From Amia ocellicauda (lineage: Eukaryota; Chordata; Actinopteri; Amiiformes; Amiidae), in the NCBI RefSeq assembly GCF_036373705.1, contig NW_027102662.1, forward strand, positions 248,001-312,000: 64,000 bases of DNA, read 5' to 3'. Both the position numbers and the translations under genes were made by a program. The notes beneath the pieces were generated by a model that worked only from the letters and a program-made list of their open reading frames with translations, was not told where the DNA came from and did no database searches. Each line of letters begins with the position of its first letter. Positions within the stretch are counted from its first letter, which is position 1. Below are positions 30,825 through 43,664 of this stretch, piece after piece.

Positions 30825-31916
30825 TTATAAGGATTGAATATCGCAAACCTGTTGTTCCGGGACCCAACTATTGAACTTTTCAGGCCATCCAAGCCATTTC
30901 ATCAACACATATTTTTTCCGGTTCTGGGTTTTTTCAGCTAATATCTTTTCAACTCTGTATACACTGTCTTTACCCACAATAATTTTTTGTAACTCGGCTT
31001 CGTAAAACGTTCCTTCTATATCCTCCCTGTCATAGTCTTTTAACCGGTACACGGGGGGGTCTCTAGCCAACTGTTCGGTAACTGTAAAATATTCGTCAGA
31101 AAATGTTTGTTCATAACCTTTGGCAAAAGTACTCCTTAGCTTTGAAACGCGAACCACATCACCGATGTTGAACTAATAAGTAGTTTTTCCCTTCTTAATA
31201 AATGGTCGGTATAATTTTTTATAGACCTTAAAAGAATTACTTTGATCAACATCTAAAGGCTTCATTTTAATACTGGTGTGATACCCTTGGTTGTAAGCAT
31301 CGATAAAATCTTGAACTTTATCAAAATACTTGAACGTGTTGACCGCTGTAAAATATCTCCACATTTTGGTCTTTATGGTGCGGTTAAACCTCTCCACTAC
31401 CGATGCCCTAAGCTCATTACCGGTGGTGAAATGATGTATTTTGTGTCTCTTCAGTAGATTCTGAAATTCTCTGTTGAGAAACTCTTTTCCTTTATCAGTC
31501 TGCAGTTTTTTAGGACATCGACCCTGGGACAATATATCCTCAAAGGCCCTTGTCACCGCCCGACCTGTTTTATTATGTAGAATGCGAGCCCAGGCATATT
31601 TTGATAACACATCGATACACATCAACATCAATTTGTGACCATTGTTATGTTTTGATAAATTTGACATATCGACTAGATCCATTTGCCATTGTGAGTCTAT
31701 GTCAGTTGCATATACGCGGTTTCTTTTAAAGTTAATCCTGAGAGGTTTATGTAAGGTATAGGCGTCTTGTTCCCGTAACCATTCTGAAACAACCACATCA
31801 TTAACCTTCACTCCGGCCTCAGCGAGTCCTCTTTGAAAACCCTTCTTACCCGCCAAACCCCCAATCTTGGCTGGGTTGTAGTATAGTTCCTGCATTTGGG
31901 GAGCTTGCCGAGTCAT
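30825..31916 (-). pseudogene. Integrase with chromodomain (E2)
   Basis: The DDE core and the chromodomain (YVLMKWLGW) are both recognisable. The region is not open throughout. Confidence 0.87.
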
Positions 31917-32088
31917 TCTGTCAAATAACCAAACAGACCCACACTATGCGCAAAGTTTTTATACAAGGTTTTTTATTCAACTTCAGGAGAGCAGATACCC
32001 CTTTTTAGACATTTGAGAAAAGTATAACATACACAACAATTTTTTCTACGGTCCAGACAAAAAGAAATCAGATGATTGGTTACTTGAT
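31917..32088 (-). terminator. Poly(A) region for outer minus-strand genes (E2)
   Basis: A minus-strand AATAAA is at 31972-31977. Confidence 0.5.
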
Positions 32089-32313
32089 CTATATCAACAA
32101 ATATACCTGTTTCTTTTTCTTGTAGGCACACACCTCAGTTACATATGTAAATAAAACAACAATATGACCTATTTTAAAAGTAAACAGAGGTGTATTAAAC
32201 ATGCTCAGCAAAAGGTCATACAGATGTTGATGATATGGCCTAATATCATTCTTGGCCCCCTTGAACGCTTCATCCCAGTGTTCGTACCCCCCGGTCTTTG
32301 TTACAGCAGCCAT
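32089..32313 (-). CDS. 74-residue protein with BH1-like stretch (E2)
   Basis: It is open, and the BH1-like stretch is unchanged. It differs from E1 at about two residues (EAFKG, YKKKKQ). Confidence 0.45.
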   Translation of the reverse strand: MAAVTKTGGYEHWDEAFKGAKNDIRPYHQHLYDLLLSMFNTPLFTFKIGHIVVLFTYVTEVCAYKKKKQVYLLI

Positions 32314-32481
32314 TCACTTTTCCAGGTTTGAAAGTTGATCCTCATCGATGGTTAAATCTGTAGAGAAAAGGCTCGCGTTGGCTACTTTTCTGTCAAGCAC
32401 ATGGTGTAATAGCGCTCTCAGGTTAGCTACAGAGTGTTGATGACAGAACCAGTTGCAGAAGCAGTCCAGAACATTCCCCAT
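32314..32481 (-). CDS. 55-residue MGN protein (E2)
   Basis: It is open, and its stop abuts the next gene's ATG as in E1. Confidence 0.5.
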   Translation of the reverse strand: MGNVLDCFCNWFCHQHSVANLRALLHHVLDRKVANASLFSTDLTIDEDQLSNLEK

Positions 32482-32493
32482 GTTCAAAGTCCC

Positions 32494-33337
32494 TTAGTTC
32501 AGGTCAGAGTCTGAATCAGTGGCGTAGATGTCGAATTCCTCGTCGCTGCCCCCAGCTTTAACTTCTTTACTGAAGAAATAAGCTTTTAGCTTGCCAGCGG
32601 TTTTTCTACTCGGCTCATCCAGGTCATTGACCAGCTGCCCAAGTTTCTCTATTATAAACGGCTCCTTTTTCAGCTCCAGCAAAATCTCATCTATGATTTT
32701 CTGGACTTGTCCCGCAGTGACATGTATGTGGGAGTAAGACAGCGCCTTGATTAGTGCCGGTTTCAGCCACGGTTTGTTCAGTCTTCTGTAAAACACATTG
32801 AAATAGAACAGGAAATAGTAACGGTCTGGTTCAAACAAACAACTGTGTCTCAACTGACTGGGGTGATTCACTTCACACCCCCGACAGACTTCTTTCAGAG
32901 CTCGGTCGATGAGAGCACTCAGAATATACACCAGGGTGCTTTTAACCACTCTGCTTACTTGGTCACATACCCCGGGCATAAATCCTGCGTCTTCATCACG
33001 CCCCCGGGACAGTCCGATGCTCATTGGGTCGCCTGGTGGTTTGTGTTTCTCCATCCATTGGACTGACCCCCTCCTGAGACGCACAGACGGTAGACAGTTC
33101 GGCAAAATCGAGGCCCTCCATGAGCTCCAGAGGCTGGGGATCCCCGAGACTCATTTGGACATCCATCGCACCGCATGTTGTTTCGTCCTGAGGGACCGGG
33201 GTCTGAGGTCTTGGAGAGTAACCACAGTCAAAGGGTTCCAGAGTGTATACAAAATATGGGGAATAGAACCAGGGGTGATCCCGGGTTTGAAGAGGCCTGT
33301 AGAGCCTGTCGACGTCCGCAGCTTTCGGGTAAGACAT
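32494..33337 (-). pseudogene. Zinc-motif (HPSQ) protein region (E2)
   Basis: The zinc-motif core and acidic tail are unchanged from E1 in the C-terminal half. The gene is not whole in this copy. Confidence 0.6.
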
Positions 33338-33440
33338 TCTCTTTAATTTTAAACCATGAATGAATTGTTGCACCTTTTATCCTATCTCTTCACTACGTCA
33401 CGACACACCGCCCTCTTAGAAGAGAGTAGCCCCTGAGCCG

Positions 33441-33845
33441 TCAGACCCCCCTCCAAAACCCCACACGTCGTCTGTCGTAGTTCTGCAAGCTTTCCCATTC
33501 ACACCTTTCAAAACCCTGAGTCGGAGACTCCATTTCGCATTCTCTTGGACCCTCTTGCAAGCCTTCTAGAGTCTTATCCACAAGCCCCAGATCTCTCCAG
33601 GCCATCACCTTCAACCAGTCCTCATAAGAGTATTCAATTACCGTCTCAAAAGGTTCCAACGTACCCTCCTTCTCTCCCAAAGCAAAAAGCTCCACTCCAA
33701 CATAGCTGGGATCCCTTTTAAAGCGGTAACCCCGTCGAGCCCCCCAGAACAACACCCAGGAGCGTTCAATCTTCAAATTGGTGAGTACAGGAACCCTTGC
33801 CCGGGATTGTTTCTTGCGGGGTTTCATGTTGATGTCGCTGGACAT
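33441..33845 (-). CDS. Unknown 134-residue terminal protein (E2)
   Basis: It is open, with one residue different from E0 (ELFALG for ELLALG), and has the same promoter context. Confidence 0.6.
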   Translation of the reverse strand: MSSDINMKPRKKQSRARVPVLTNLKIERSWVLFWGARRGYRFKRDPSYVGVELFALGEKEGTLEPFETVIEYSYEDWLKVMAWRDLGLVDKTLEGLQEGPRECEMESPTQGFERCEWESLQNYDRRRVGFWRGV

Positions 33846-34141
33846 GTTGAAGAAGCGGGATGTTTCAGATGCTGAGAATTAAAGAGGTATTGCCTAAAAG
33901 AAGCGCGGGTTCTTAAATAGAGAGGAGAGTTTCGGGGCGTTGCCTTCAGAGGGGTGGGGGTATTTATGGGTGGCCTTGTTGTTCAGGGTTTTATGGGTGC
34001 ACACTTTCTGACGGATATGACGTAGGAATAATTAAGGAAATAACTCTACCTAAAATCACGCCCCCCAATTATGACGTAGGAATATTAATAAGCTTAGGGC
34101 ATACGTCATAACAAAATAGGCCGCGCCCAAAAAACCCTACT
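33846..34141 (-). promoter_or_regulatory. Terminal promoter region with ATF/CREB-like repeats (E2)
   Basis: The minus-strand TATA-like box is at 33912-33919. ATGACGTA lies at 34017-34024 and 34071-34078, with an inverted copy at 34102-34109. The spacings match E0. Confidence 0.55.
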
Positions 34142-34825
34142 ATCTACTCTTATGTAGTTGAAGGCGCAGTATAGCTCTCATAGTCTGGTGGTGACGGAAG
34201 ACCACCAGCCGTTTGAACAAGCCATTCAGCATCACCTTGTTGGGTTAAGTGCAGGCACTGTCAGAGCGCAGGGCGTCCTGCCTTTGAAAGAGTTTCCGAA
34301 GTGTCCTGATGTGCCCTTTAGCAATGCCAAACAGGTCTGTGAAAATGGCATCCTTTCGCCGCACTTCTCACAGCCTAGCCGACCTGAAACACCTGAGCCC
34401 GTTTTACCAGCAGGCTTTAACGGTAACCATTTGAAGCAAGAGGCAGCGGTGTCAGTTTCCGTAGTGTAGTGGTTATCACGTTCGCCTAACGCGCGAAAGG
34501 TCCCCGGTTCGAAACCGGGCGGAAACAGCCTACTGTGGGCTGGCCCTTTTCGTCATGCTTGCCCTCGTGGTTCCCCGGAGGCGGTGGGTGTCTTTTCTTC
34601 ATTGGAGTGCCCGCAATCGATGCACTCAGAGCGTCCGTCCGTCGACAGGTTGAAATTGTAAACGCTGGTGTAGCCACTTTTAATTAAAATCTGATGATGA
34701 TGATGATGATGATGTTGTTGTTGTTGTTCTTGTTGTTGTTGTTCTTGTTGTCATCGTGGTCGCCGTCATTATTATTGTTAAAGTAAAGCAGTAGTTAGAT
34801 TTGTTGCTACCGTAAGGTGTAGAAG
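34142..34825 (+). repeat. tRNA-Val tandem repeat, block C (one unit)
   Basis: One unit lies between E2 and E3. It holds the inverted repeat at 34185-34208, the tRNA at 34455-34527 and the GAT/GTT microsatellite at about 34692-34751. The ends are the same as in block A. Confidence 0.8.
34455..34527 (+). tRNA. tRNA-Val (AAC), block C
   Basis: All arms pair, and the anticodon loop is CTAACGC. The D-loop reads TAGTGG, matching the common vertebrate form better than the TAGCGG of the neighbours. Confidence 0.87.
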
Positions 34826-34830
34826 ACAAC

Positions 34831-35399
34831 AGTTGGTATGGCGTGTGATATCAAAACATTCAGAATACTTTTAACCTATATAATTTATAAGCTTTGTAAA
34901 ATAAACCCAAATATCTCTTTTGCGGGGATAAACGCTGTTCTGAGTAGTTTGTGACTTGTTTAATACCAAACAAAGCATCGCTATAAAAAAAAAAAAAAAA
35001 ATCACTGTAAAAGCGCTAGTTATTTTTGATCTTTATAGTTATTTTCTAGGCTCAGGTTGTTTTTTAGCGCTTATAAAGGCCTGAAATATTCTTAGTGGTT
35101 GTTGACTATAGGTCTTGATGCTTAAAAATGTTTTTTTGAGAGACCAAAAGGTTCTAATAAAAGTTTAGAGTAGAGAGGAGAGAGATCGTCTCCATCTTGG
35201 TTTCTATTTGAAATTTGATGCAGTGTCATTTTATTGGTTGGTTTTGATATGTTAATTGGTAACAGGGTGGCACAAAGGCCAGACCAGAACAATGCCTTAC
35301 AAACAGATCCGGCATGTGGCCATCAGTATAAGTATGAAGGTCTGGTCTTCAGCTCGACAGACTCATACTGACCTTTCGATTTAAGACTAAAGATCAACA
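34831..35399 (+). promoter_or_regulatory. Plus-strand 5' region and promoter (E3)
   Basis: TATAAGTA is at 35327-35334. A poly-A run near 34985-35001 replaces the interrupted A-run of other copies. No gene is seen. Confidence 0.5.
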
Positions 35400-36838
35400 A
35401 TGTCCGGAAACAACATCAGCGATTCGATTTAAACGAGTTTTTAGGCAAGTCTTCAGATTATTTTCATTGACTCAGAGCGTGTTGTGTGCATGTATTGTAA
35501 ATAAGGCTATAACATCTGTTTTAAGTTCTGTAAAATTATTTTTCAACCAGTCAACAGGAGTTAATTCCCAACGCTGAGGAGATCATCTGGAACAACGACG
35601 GTAAGATTTTTGTGTTTGCGCTCATGGGTTCTTATGCATGGGTGTGTGTGGTTTTGAAGCGGCTCATTAGAGTTATGAAAACGTTTTAATATATATTAAT
35701 GCCGGTCTCTTTAATTACACAGAAACTATCGAAAGGCCTGTGATTAATGTCTCCGAGGATCGACCAAGAGAAGTGGTTGTCCCTAGACAGGCTGTCTGCC
35801 GACCGGGTAAGAACTAAACCCCTGTTTGTTTGTATAACGTTTCTGTAAGATGTTTGAGTCCAGTTTTGTTAATTTTAAAAAATTATCCTGTCTAACAGTA
35901 TTAAGAAACGTGGTTCGAGACAACGAAAGGCCTTCCACATCGAGGGCTTGTTTCGTTTTACCTTCGAGAACCGTAACCTTTCAAGAATCTGAAAGGCCGT
36001 TAGCCCCGGTATCTGATAGCTGTGAGTATATGTCTGCAGCCTGTAAGAGGTTAAAGCTTTTTATAAAGCGGTGTGGTTAAAGGTTAAACATGTCTCTTAC
36101 CTTCACAGCGGTGCAAAAAGCTAAACCAGCCGAAAAACATAAGAAACGATTATTCTGTGGAGGTAAGTAAGATCTTTCAAACTTTAATGTTTTTAAAAGG
36201 GCTTTGTTTGCCCGTTGATGGCTAATATTTAAGCGATGGGTGACCGTTTCCTGTAGGGCGGGGGGTTCTGGGAAAGATCTTTAGAAGTCCGGACAGGTCT
36301 ATGCTTGTTTCTGGGGAACGTGTTTAGAAATGACCGATTGCCGTACCGTCTGGTTAGGAAGTAAAGACGTCCGAAAGGGTTTAGTAAGTTGTTTGGCTTA
36401 TCTCCCGCTATTATACTTCTGTTTTAAAGTGGTTGTAGGAAAAGGCTTGAAGGTGTTCATTGTATTTAATATTTAAACAGATCGTGAAAACATTTGTGAA
36501 ACAGGAAGTCCCGGGATCAGGAAGCGTTTACACTTGGAAGGTTCGTTTAAAAATGAAATGTTGTTGTGTGTGTGTGTGTTTTATTAACAATATTACAGTT
36601 TTTAAAGAAACATTTAAGAAACAGTTTATTTACAGCGGCTTCTCTGTTTTACATTTATTATCAAGTCCTAATAAATATATTGTCTGTAAATAATAAGGCG
36701 TTGTAGTGAATGTCTAAGGCTATTTTCAAAGGTTTAAAAAAGCTAAAGGTTTTGAATGTCCTGGACATGTTGTTTTAAGTTTGATTTCTGTCACCGTTTA
36801 AAGATGTAAATGTAATGTATATTTTTATTCTTCCCAAG
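35400..36838 (+). other. Leader with short exon-like segments (E3)
   Basis: The layout is as in E1, and the exon-like segment lengths are conserved. Confidence 0.5.
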
Positions 36839-37440
36839 ACTCTTGGGATAGTCATTCTGTGGATGAGCTATTGAGGACAATTACCCCGTCTAAGTGGGAT
36901 CAAACATCTTCCCCGGTGAGATCACCGATAGGATCCCCCACGGTGGTCTTGGAGACCCCCCAACATCTACTCAGGCCACAGCCTTCTGGGGGTAATTCAA
37001 CACCCCAGATTCAGCCCGCCGCATTGTCGGGCGGAACAAATACAGGCATCCAACAACCTCAGGGGTCGCCGTCAGTCAGGGCTGACACACCACCCAACGA
37101 CGGCCTGGTTTCAACATCGTCCCCCCAGACCCGTTTCTTGGCTACAGAAACGCGGAACAGTACCCCGCGCTTGGCCAGGGTGTCACCGCAAAGGCCTTCT
37201 TGGTCTCCGTCCATGAGTATACGCTCGCTCCCTGCCTCCTTCGACCGAGATTTACCGGAGCGACCATCCTTTGAAGCTGAGCCAGGCCACCAGCCCCCGA
37301 AGCTACTTCCTGAAGGTCGGCATGAGTTGCTACATACTTTGTTACAAAATCAAAGACTTGTGTTAGTGGGGCAAAACCTGGTGATAGAGAGCCAAAACAC
37401 CCTTATTAATACCCTTACTAACGAATTGTACCGTATTTAA
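36839..37440 (+). CDS. Pro/Ser/Thr/Gln-rich protein, probable terminal exon (E3)
   Basis: It is open, with small differences from the other copies (RSPIGSP, PPKLLPEG). Confidence 0.55.
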
Positions 37441-37623
37441 TGTTTTAATAGACACAAAACGCCTTACTATTGTGGGTTGTTGGAAAAATAAAAAATAAAT
37501 TAAAAAATGTCCTGACTTGGTAAAAGAACTCACAAACTAAAGGATTATGAACAAGCTAGGGCCCCAAAAAGACCTTCCCGAGAGAACATCCCCGGCCCTG
37601 TTGTGAACTCCTCTGATGTCCCA

Positions 37624-38421
37624 ATGAACCTGGAACTATTACAAATGATAAATGATTTAAATAACCCCCAATTACCACCGATAGAATGTGAATTAACAGA
37701 CTTACCGGTGAACCCCGACCTGTTACAGATGGTCAATGATCTAAATAACCACCTCCCACCGGTAGCGCTTATAGAGGTTCACCCCCTAGTTCACCCCGAT
37801 TTGTTTGAAATGGTGGAGGCTTTGGAGGAGCTACCCCGACCAAATTCTGCCCCTATTATAAATGATTTGAGACAATTAGAACACAGGATGGCGGCAGAAG
37901 CAGCCATCACTATAGAGGAGGGTCTTGACATTAACCGGTTGGATATCTTTGAAGGACTTTTACAGGCTTTAAATGAGCCTCCTCAAAAAGGGGGTTTTGT
38001 AGATGTCAGCAGTGGGGGTGTTCGGAATGTGGAGGGTTCTGAGACTGATAAGGCTGTGGAGGACATGCTCTGTGAGAATGTAGGGGGTGAAGGCTTTGTT
38101 CAAAATGATGATGTGTCCAAGAGTACCAGTGATCCCGTGATTATAGATAGACCGGCCTATAACAATTTTGAAATGATTCAGCGTTTTAATTTTGCAGAAC
38201 TTTTAAATTGTGACAATTATGCAGAAATATTTGTCAACATACACGAGGCCTTGCAGAAAATGCTTGAACAGGTTGCTGAAAGGGTCAGACCTCGAGATGT
38301 TGTACAGTTAGAACTCAGAGGGGATGATTTGTTTAGCAACCTATCTGTAATGCTGAGTGGAGATAATTTAGACGTCTGGCTAAAATCGAAGCGTTATTGC
38401 AAAGTAACGCAGCCATCTTAG
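37624..38421 (+). CDS. Acidic 28-residue-repeat protein (E3)
   Basis: It is open, and the protein appears identical to the E1 copy. Confidence 0.6.
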   Translation: MNLELLQMINDLNNPQLPPIECELTDLPVNPDLLQMVNDLNNHLPPVALIEVHPLVHPDLFEMVEALEELPRPNSAPIINDLRQLEHRMAAEAAITIEEGLDINRLDIFEGLLQALNEPPQKGGFVDVSSGGVRNVEGSETDKAVEDMLCENVGGEGFVQNDDVSKSTSDPVIIDRPAYNNFEMIQRFNFAELLNCDNYAEIFVNIHEALQKMLEQVAERVRPRDVVQLELRGDDLFSNLSVMLSGDNLDVWLKSKRYCKVTQPS

Positions 38422-41400
38422 CTGATGAAAGTCTGTCTCTGGTAATGAATGTGGTTCGTAACCCTGAGGGTGGGGCGCTTAGATGACTGTCGAAATGCTT
38501 GAAGAACGACATAATTAGGACCAAGCTCAGGCAATTAGTGGTGAGTTCCAGTGGGGACAATAAGCTCTGTTTTGCTTACAGTTTAATAAAACTACTCACC
38601 CCCGACATGCCTGAACCCCAAGCTCTGCAAGAGGCTTTAATGCTTCATCAGAGGGCCGGCTTAAACTCTCAACAGATGGTTGCCTTTTCAGACATCACCA
38701 AGTTTGAGGAGTTGTTGTCTTTAAAAATTGTTGTGTGGTACCGTTGTGAGGTAAAGGAAGTATTTGTGAAATTTCAGACACATCCTGAAACCCATACACA
38801 GACACTGTTTCTCTTCCTAAGTGATAGTCATTACTTTGGAATAAAGAGTTTGACGGCTTTTTTGGGTTGTTCGTATGTTTGTCATTGGTGTTATAAGGCC
38901 TTCAATGATAAGCTTAAGCACCGCTGTGACGGTTACTGTAACGTCTGTTTCAATCCGCAATGTCGTAAGGGTTTGGCCCCTACCATCCGATGTAAAGATT
39001 GCTTAAGGATTTGTCTCTCAGCGTTCTGTTTTTCCGAGCATAAGGTACAGAGGGCCGCTGCTGAGAGGGGTTAAAAAATGGAGTTATTGTGATCAAACTA
39101 AATGTTGCCCGCAGTGTTGCCTCCAGTACCGTTTTCATGAGGTTAAACCACACAAATGTCTGGAGCCGAGATGCAGGATCTGTAATGCTGATTTAACCCC
39201 GGGGTCCGAACACCAGTGCTTTATTCAGCCGGTTAAAAAGGAGCCGCCGCACAACTGGTATGTCTTTTTTGATTTTGAATGCCGGCAAGAAAACGGGGTC
39301 CACGTTGCTAATTATATACACTGTATTGACATGTTGGATCGTGAGTGGTCAGCTAGCGGTGAGAGTTGTGTCAGGGATTTCTTTACGCGGTATCGAGGTC
39401 CAAAATACCTCAATTACACATTTATTGCCCACAATGCTAAGGGTTATGATTCTTACATTTTGATGAAGTATCTGGTGGAAAATGGGGTGACCCCAAGAAT
39501 AATAGCTCAGGGTAGCAAGATCATGTGTTTCACCGACGAAGCTTTCAACTAACGTTACATAGACTTGTTAAATTTCCTCCCCATGAAATTGAGCGCTTTG
39601 CCTAAGGCTCTGGGTTTTGAGGCTCAGAAGAAAGGTTGGTTCTGCCATTTTTTTAATACTAAGGACACTCAAAATTATCAAGGGTCCTACCCGCCCGCCT
39701 CTTATTATGGGGCTGATACTATGATGTCTCATGAGAGGGAGGAATTCTTTAAATGGTACAATACGGTTAAGTGAGGTGTTTTTGATTTCCGAGAAGAGAT
39801 GGCCGCTTATTGTAAAAATGATGTGGTGATCCTTAAAGAAGCCTGTGTGCGTTTCTGCGCCGAGGTTATCAACACATCGGGTCTCAACCCTTTGCAAAGT
39901 GTGACCATAGCGTCTCTCTGCATGAAAATGTATCGGTCCAATTTCTTGCAGAAAAACACTATAGCGGTCACCACTTCTGACAACTATCGTGCTAGACAAA
40001 AGAACTTTTCGACTGTCTCCATACAGTGGGTGGAATACCTGAGTGCCCGGGATAACATCTTCATCAGACATGCTTTAAATCAAGGGGAAGTAAAAATGGG
40101 GCCTTACTACTTAGACGGTTTTAGCGACGTGTCCGGGCGGCGTACCGCTTATGAGTTTGCCGGTTGTATTTACCATGGCTGTCCTCAGTGCTTTGACCCA
40201 AACACCTTTAACCCCGTAACACTAAAACTCTGCGGTGATATGTACTATGATTTCCAGGAACGAATTGAAACTTTAAAAAACACCTATGGTTTGAAAGTGC
40301 TGGTGATTTGGGAACACGAGTGGACGACCCTGAAGCAACAGGATGCGGGGGTACAACGGTTTATGGAAACCTTGGACTTTCCTGAATGTCTAGAGCCCCG
40401 GGATGCGTTATTTGGGGGTTGTACCAATGCCCTCTGTTTACATTATGAGGTAAAGGAGGGTGAGAGAGTAGATTACTATGATTTCACCAGTCTGTACCCT
40501 TATGTCAACAAGACCAAAATGTACCCGGTGGGGCGTCCAACCATTGTTTATCGTGACTTTCTCGAAATCGGACATTACTTTAGTTTGATCAAAGTCACCA
40601 TGTACCCTCCTCGCGAGCTGTTCTTACCCGTGTTGCCTTACAGGTGTTCGGGAAAATTGATGTTCCCTCTGTGTAGAACGTGTGTGGAAACTGAAAATCA
40701 AACTACCTCTTGTCTGCACAGTGATGAAGAGAGAGCGCTGACGGGTGTCTGGTGTAGCATTGAGCTTGACAAGGCGGTGGAGAAAGGTTACAGAGTCGGT
40801 AAGGTGTATGAGGTTTGGCATTTTTCTGAAAAAACTGATACTCTTTTTGCTGATTACATTATGATCCATCTGAAAGGGAAACAGGAGGCATCGGGCTATC
40901 CCTCATGGTGTGTTGACTCCGCGGCCAAAGAGCGATACGTTCAGCAATATTTTGAAAAGGAAGGGATCCGTCTAGAGCCGGGGAACATAACTGTAAACCC
41001 CGCCAAGAGACAAATGTCCAAACTGATTTTAAACAGTCTGTGGGGTAAGTTTGGGGAAAGAAATTACCGTCTAAACACAACCTTGATTAAAACCCCTGAA
41101 CTGTTCATAGAATTTATGTTTTCCAAACAACATGCAGTATCACACTTTCAATTCTTAAATGACCACGTGGCACAGGTCCAGTGGAGGGCCCCTAAAGATT
41201 TCCCCACCAAACAGGGGAATGTTAATGTTTTCATAGCGGTTTTTACCACGGCTTACGCCCGGCTTGAACTGTACAACTTAATGGATCAGTTGCAGGAACG
41301 CACGCTCTATCATGATACTGACTCTGTAATCTTTGTCACCAGGCCAGGGGATTGGGTCCCTCCCCTCGGGGACTACCTTGGGGAGTTAACGAGCGAACTA

Positions 41401-41736
41401 GATCCTCAGGACCACATAGTGGAGTTTGTTTCAGGGGGTCCTAAGACTTACGCATACAGAACGGCTGCGGGTAAGACCTGTATGAAAGTTAAGGGTTTCA
41501 CTCTGAACCATTGTAACAACAAGCTCATTAACATCAAGTCTCTGACGACCCTGGTAGAAAGTTTTTTAACCGAGAAAGACGCGCCTCCTCGTGAGATTAT
41601 TACAGCCGGAAATCAGATCTATCGCAATAAAAAGGGGTACACGTTGGAAAATAGATCACTAAACAAACGATTCAGGGTGGTGTACAATAAAAGAGTGTTG
41701 AAGACTGATTATACCACTCTGCCTTATGGATATTAG
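38397..41736 (+). pseudogene. polB: Protein-primed family B DNA polymerase region (E3)
   Basis: The motifs are as in E1. The sequence is extremely close to E1 across this gene, closer than to E2. It is not open throughout. Confidence 0.88.
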
Positions 41737-42397
41737 CGGTGGTTTTGATAACAGACTTCAACACCCTTTCTCCTGTATTATAGCCGGTCCCTCCAATTCG
41801 GGGAAGAGCTATCTTATAAAGAACATCATAGAAGATGTGGACGCAACCGTGTCCCAAGCTCTTGACAACATAGTGTGGTGTTACTCTTGCTGGCAACCTC
41901 TCTACGATGATTTGGCTTCGGAAAAAAATAATCTGAAATTTGTGCAAGGTCTCCCCGCCTCGTTGTGTGGCGATGACTTGTTCCCGCCCGGTCAAACTAA
42001 CCTAGTGATCCTTGATGACCAGATGGAGCAGGCCGGTGACAACAGTGAAGTGGAAAAAGCTTTCACAAAGTACACTCATCATAGGAATTAAAGTATTATT
42101 TATTTAGTTCAAAATCTATTTTTTCAAGGTAAAAAAAGCCGCACTATTAATTTAAATGCCAATTATATAATTCTTTTTAAAAACCCCAGAGATAAACTAC
42201 AGGTCACCGTCTTGGCTCGTCAAATGTACCCTAACCAGACCAAGTTCTTTTTGGAGGCATTTGAGGATGCCACCAAAAAACCCTACGGGTACTTGATTGC
42301 GGACTTAAAAGCACAAACCCCAGAAGACTTTCGCCTCAGAACAGGTTTGTGCCCGCCCGATTGGCCGGCAGTCTATGTGCTAAAGAAAAGGAAATAA
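41726..42397 (+). pseudogene. Packaging ATPase region (E3)
   Basis: Walker A and Walker B are recognisable. The gene is not whole and matches E1 more closely than E2. Confidence 0.83.
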
Positions 42398-42403
42398 ATA
42401 AGA

Positions 42404-42739
42404 ATGTCTGTTCGGATTAAAAGAAATCTGCCGCTTTTGCAAATGTTATTTGAGAGGAGCCCGCGCCATAGGAAAGCTGTGCTGGCAGGGGCCCCCTCGG
42501 ATTTGATCGAGACCCTGTGTGAAATAGCTTTTAACATCTTACGCGATAATATACCCCTAACCCCTTCTCAACATTCTAAACTCAAAAAACAAAAAGCGGT
42601 TATCAAGATCATCGCTAATAAGAAGTATTCTATTAAAAGAAAAAGAAAGAAGATTAATCAAACCGGGGGTTTTATAGGACCGCTGTTGAGCATAGCCGTG
42701 CCTTTCCTAACCAGTCTTCTAGCTTCCAGAGTGGGTTAA
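42404..42739 (+). CDS. Small basic protein with hydrophobic tail (E3)
   Basis: It has 111 residues and is open, with one substitution relative to E1 (LRDNIP for LRGNIP). Confidence 0.65.
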   Translation: MSVRIKRNLPLLQMLFERSPRHRKAVLAGAPSDLIETLCEIAFNILRDNIPLTPSQHSKLKKQKAVIKIIANKKYSIKRKRKKINQTGGFIGPLLSIAVPFLTSLLASRVG

Positions 42740-42741
42740 TA

Positions 42742-43485
42742 ATGGAATATGCTCAGAAAATGTTTTTGATCCCTCAGGAGCAGCTTGAGAAACTGAGAAA
42801 AAATGTTGTCGGGCCAGAGCCCATTAGACAAACGGCCGAAAACAACCTGGACTCTGAAATGAAAGCTATACAGGCCAGGGCCGATTTAAATCAGTATTCC
42901 AAAGCCCAGTTGTATACCAACACGTTACAGCGCTACCTCCGTCTGGTTAGACAGGGTGAAAAAGATCAAAACATTTTAACTTTAACCATGGCCTCTCAAG
43001 AAAATGGTTCTGGGGCTGATGCGGGGGGAACGGTTGATAAAGATGTTGCGGTGACCGAACCTGTTGAGAGTTCAGAGGGAGATGTTGTAACGGATGTTTT
43101 GAGAAACATGCCGGCCAGAAGCAAAAGACATGCAGAATATATCCTGCACAAAATGGTTCAGAAACCGCGGGTAACGGCTTGGAATGAACAGGGTGAATTT
43201 GTTTTTAAAGGACAACTGATCAAAGGTTCACACATGTTTGATTTGTTGAAGAGTGTCACTAGCACTAATAAGGTACCCGATAGTCGCCGACCTGTAGGCT
43301 GGAATGCTTTCCTACAGGCGATGGCCTGTCTGAACATGCCCCAATCAACAGTTCCTAACCAGGAAACGCGACAAAAAATCCGTCTGTGTAAAGAGGTGGA
43401 GCCTGATCTGACTCCGATATCTCATTACTCTGACCGTGCTGAGCGACCATCCTCAGGATCTATCCATCGTTGGGAAGCTTATTAA
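42742..43485 (+). CDS. Two-part conserved protein (E3)
   Basis: It has 247 residues and is open, with a protein sequence identical to E1 as far as I can see. Confidence 0.65.
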   Translation: MEYAQKMFLIPQEQLEKLRKNVVGPEPIRQTAENNLDSEMKAIQARADLNQYSKAQLYTNTLQRYLRLVRQGEKDQNILTLTMASQENGSGADAGGTVDKDVAVTEPVESSEGDVVTDVLRNMPARSKRHAEYILHKMVQKPRVTAWNEQGEFVFKGQLIKGSHMFDLLKSVTSTNKVPDSRRPVGWNAFLQAMACLNMPQSTVPNQETRQKIRLCKEVEPDLTPISHYSDRAERPSSGSIHRWEAY

Positions 43486-43664
43486 TCTCATGTTTTTATT
43501 TGTCTCCCCTGTAAATAATGACCCGACAAACAATTTTTTATTTTTATTTTTTATTTTTCAAATGTTGTACATTTATTTATACCATAACCCCTGCTTTGTA
43601 TAAGAATTGTGTTGAATAAAAACAAAACTAATGATTCAAAGGCTGTTTTCATTATTTTTTCACC
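43486..43664. terminator. Convergent 3' ends with poly(A) signals (E3)
   Basis: A plus-strand AATAAA is at 43615-43620. From here rightward the sequence resembles E2 (CCCGACAAACAA near 43521) more than E1. Confidence 0.55.

Larger units (their letters stand above)
18854..34141. mobile_element. E2: Polinton/adintovirus-like element, full length, broken
   Basis: It runs from AGTAGG (18854-18859) to CCTACT (34136-34141), 15,288 bases, with the same gene order as E1. I estimate about nine breaks. The packaging ATPase, protease, basic protein and two-part protein look open. No long inverted ends or target duplication were seen. Confidence 0.9.
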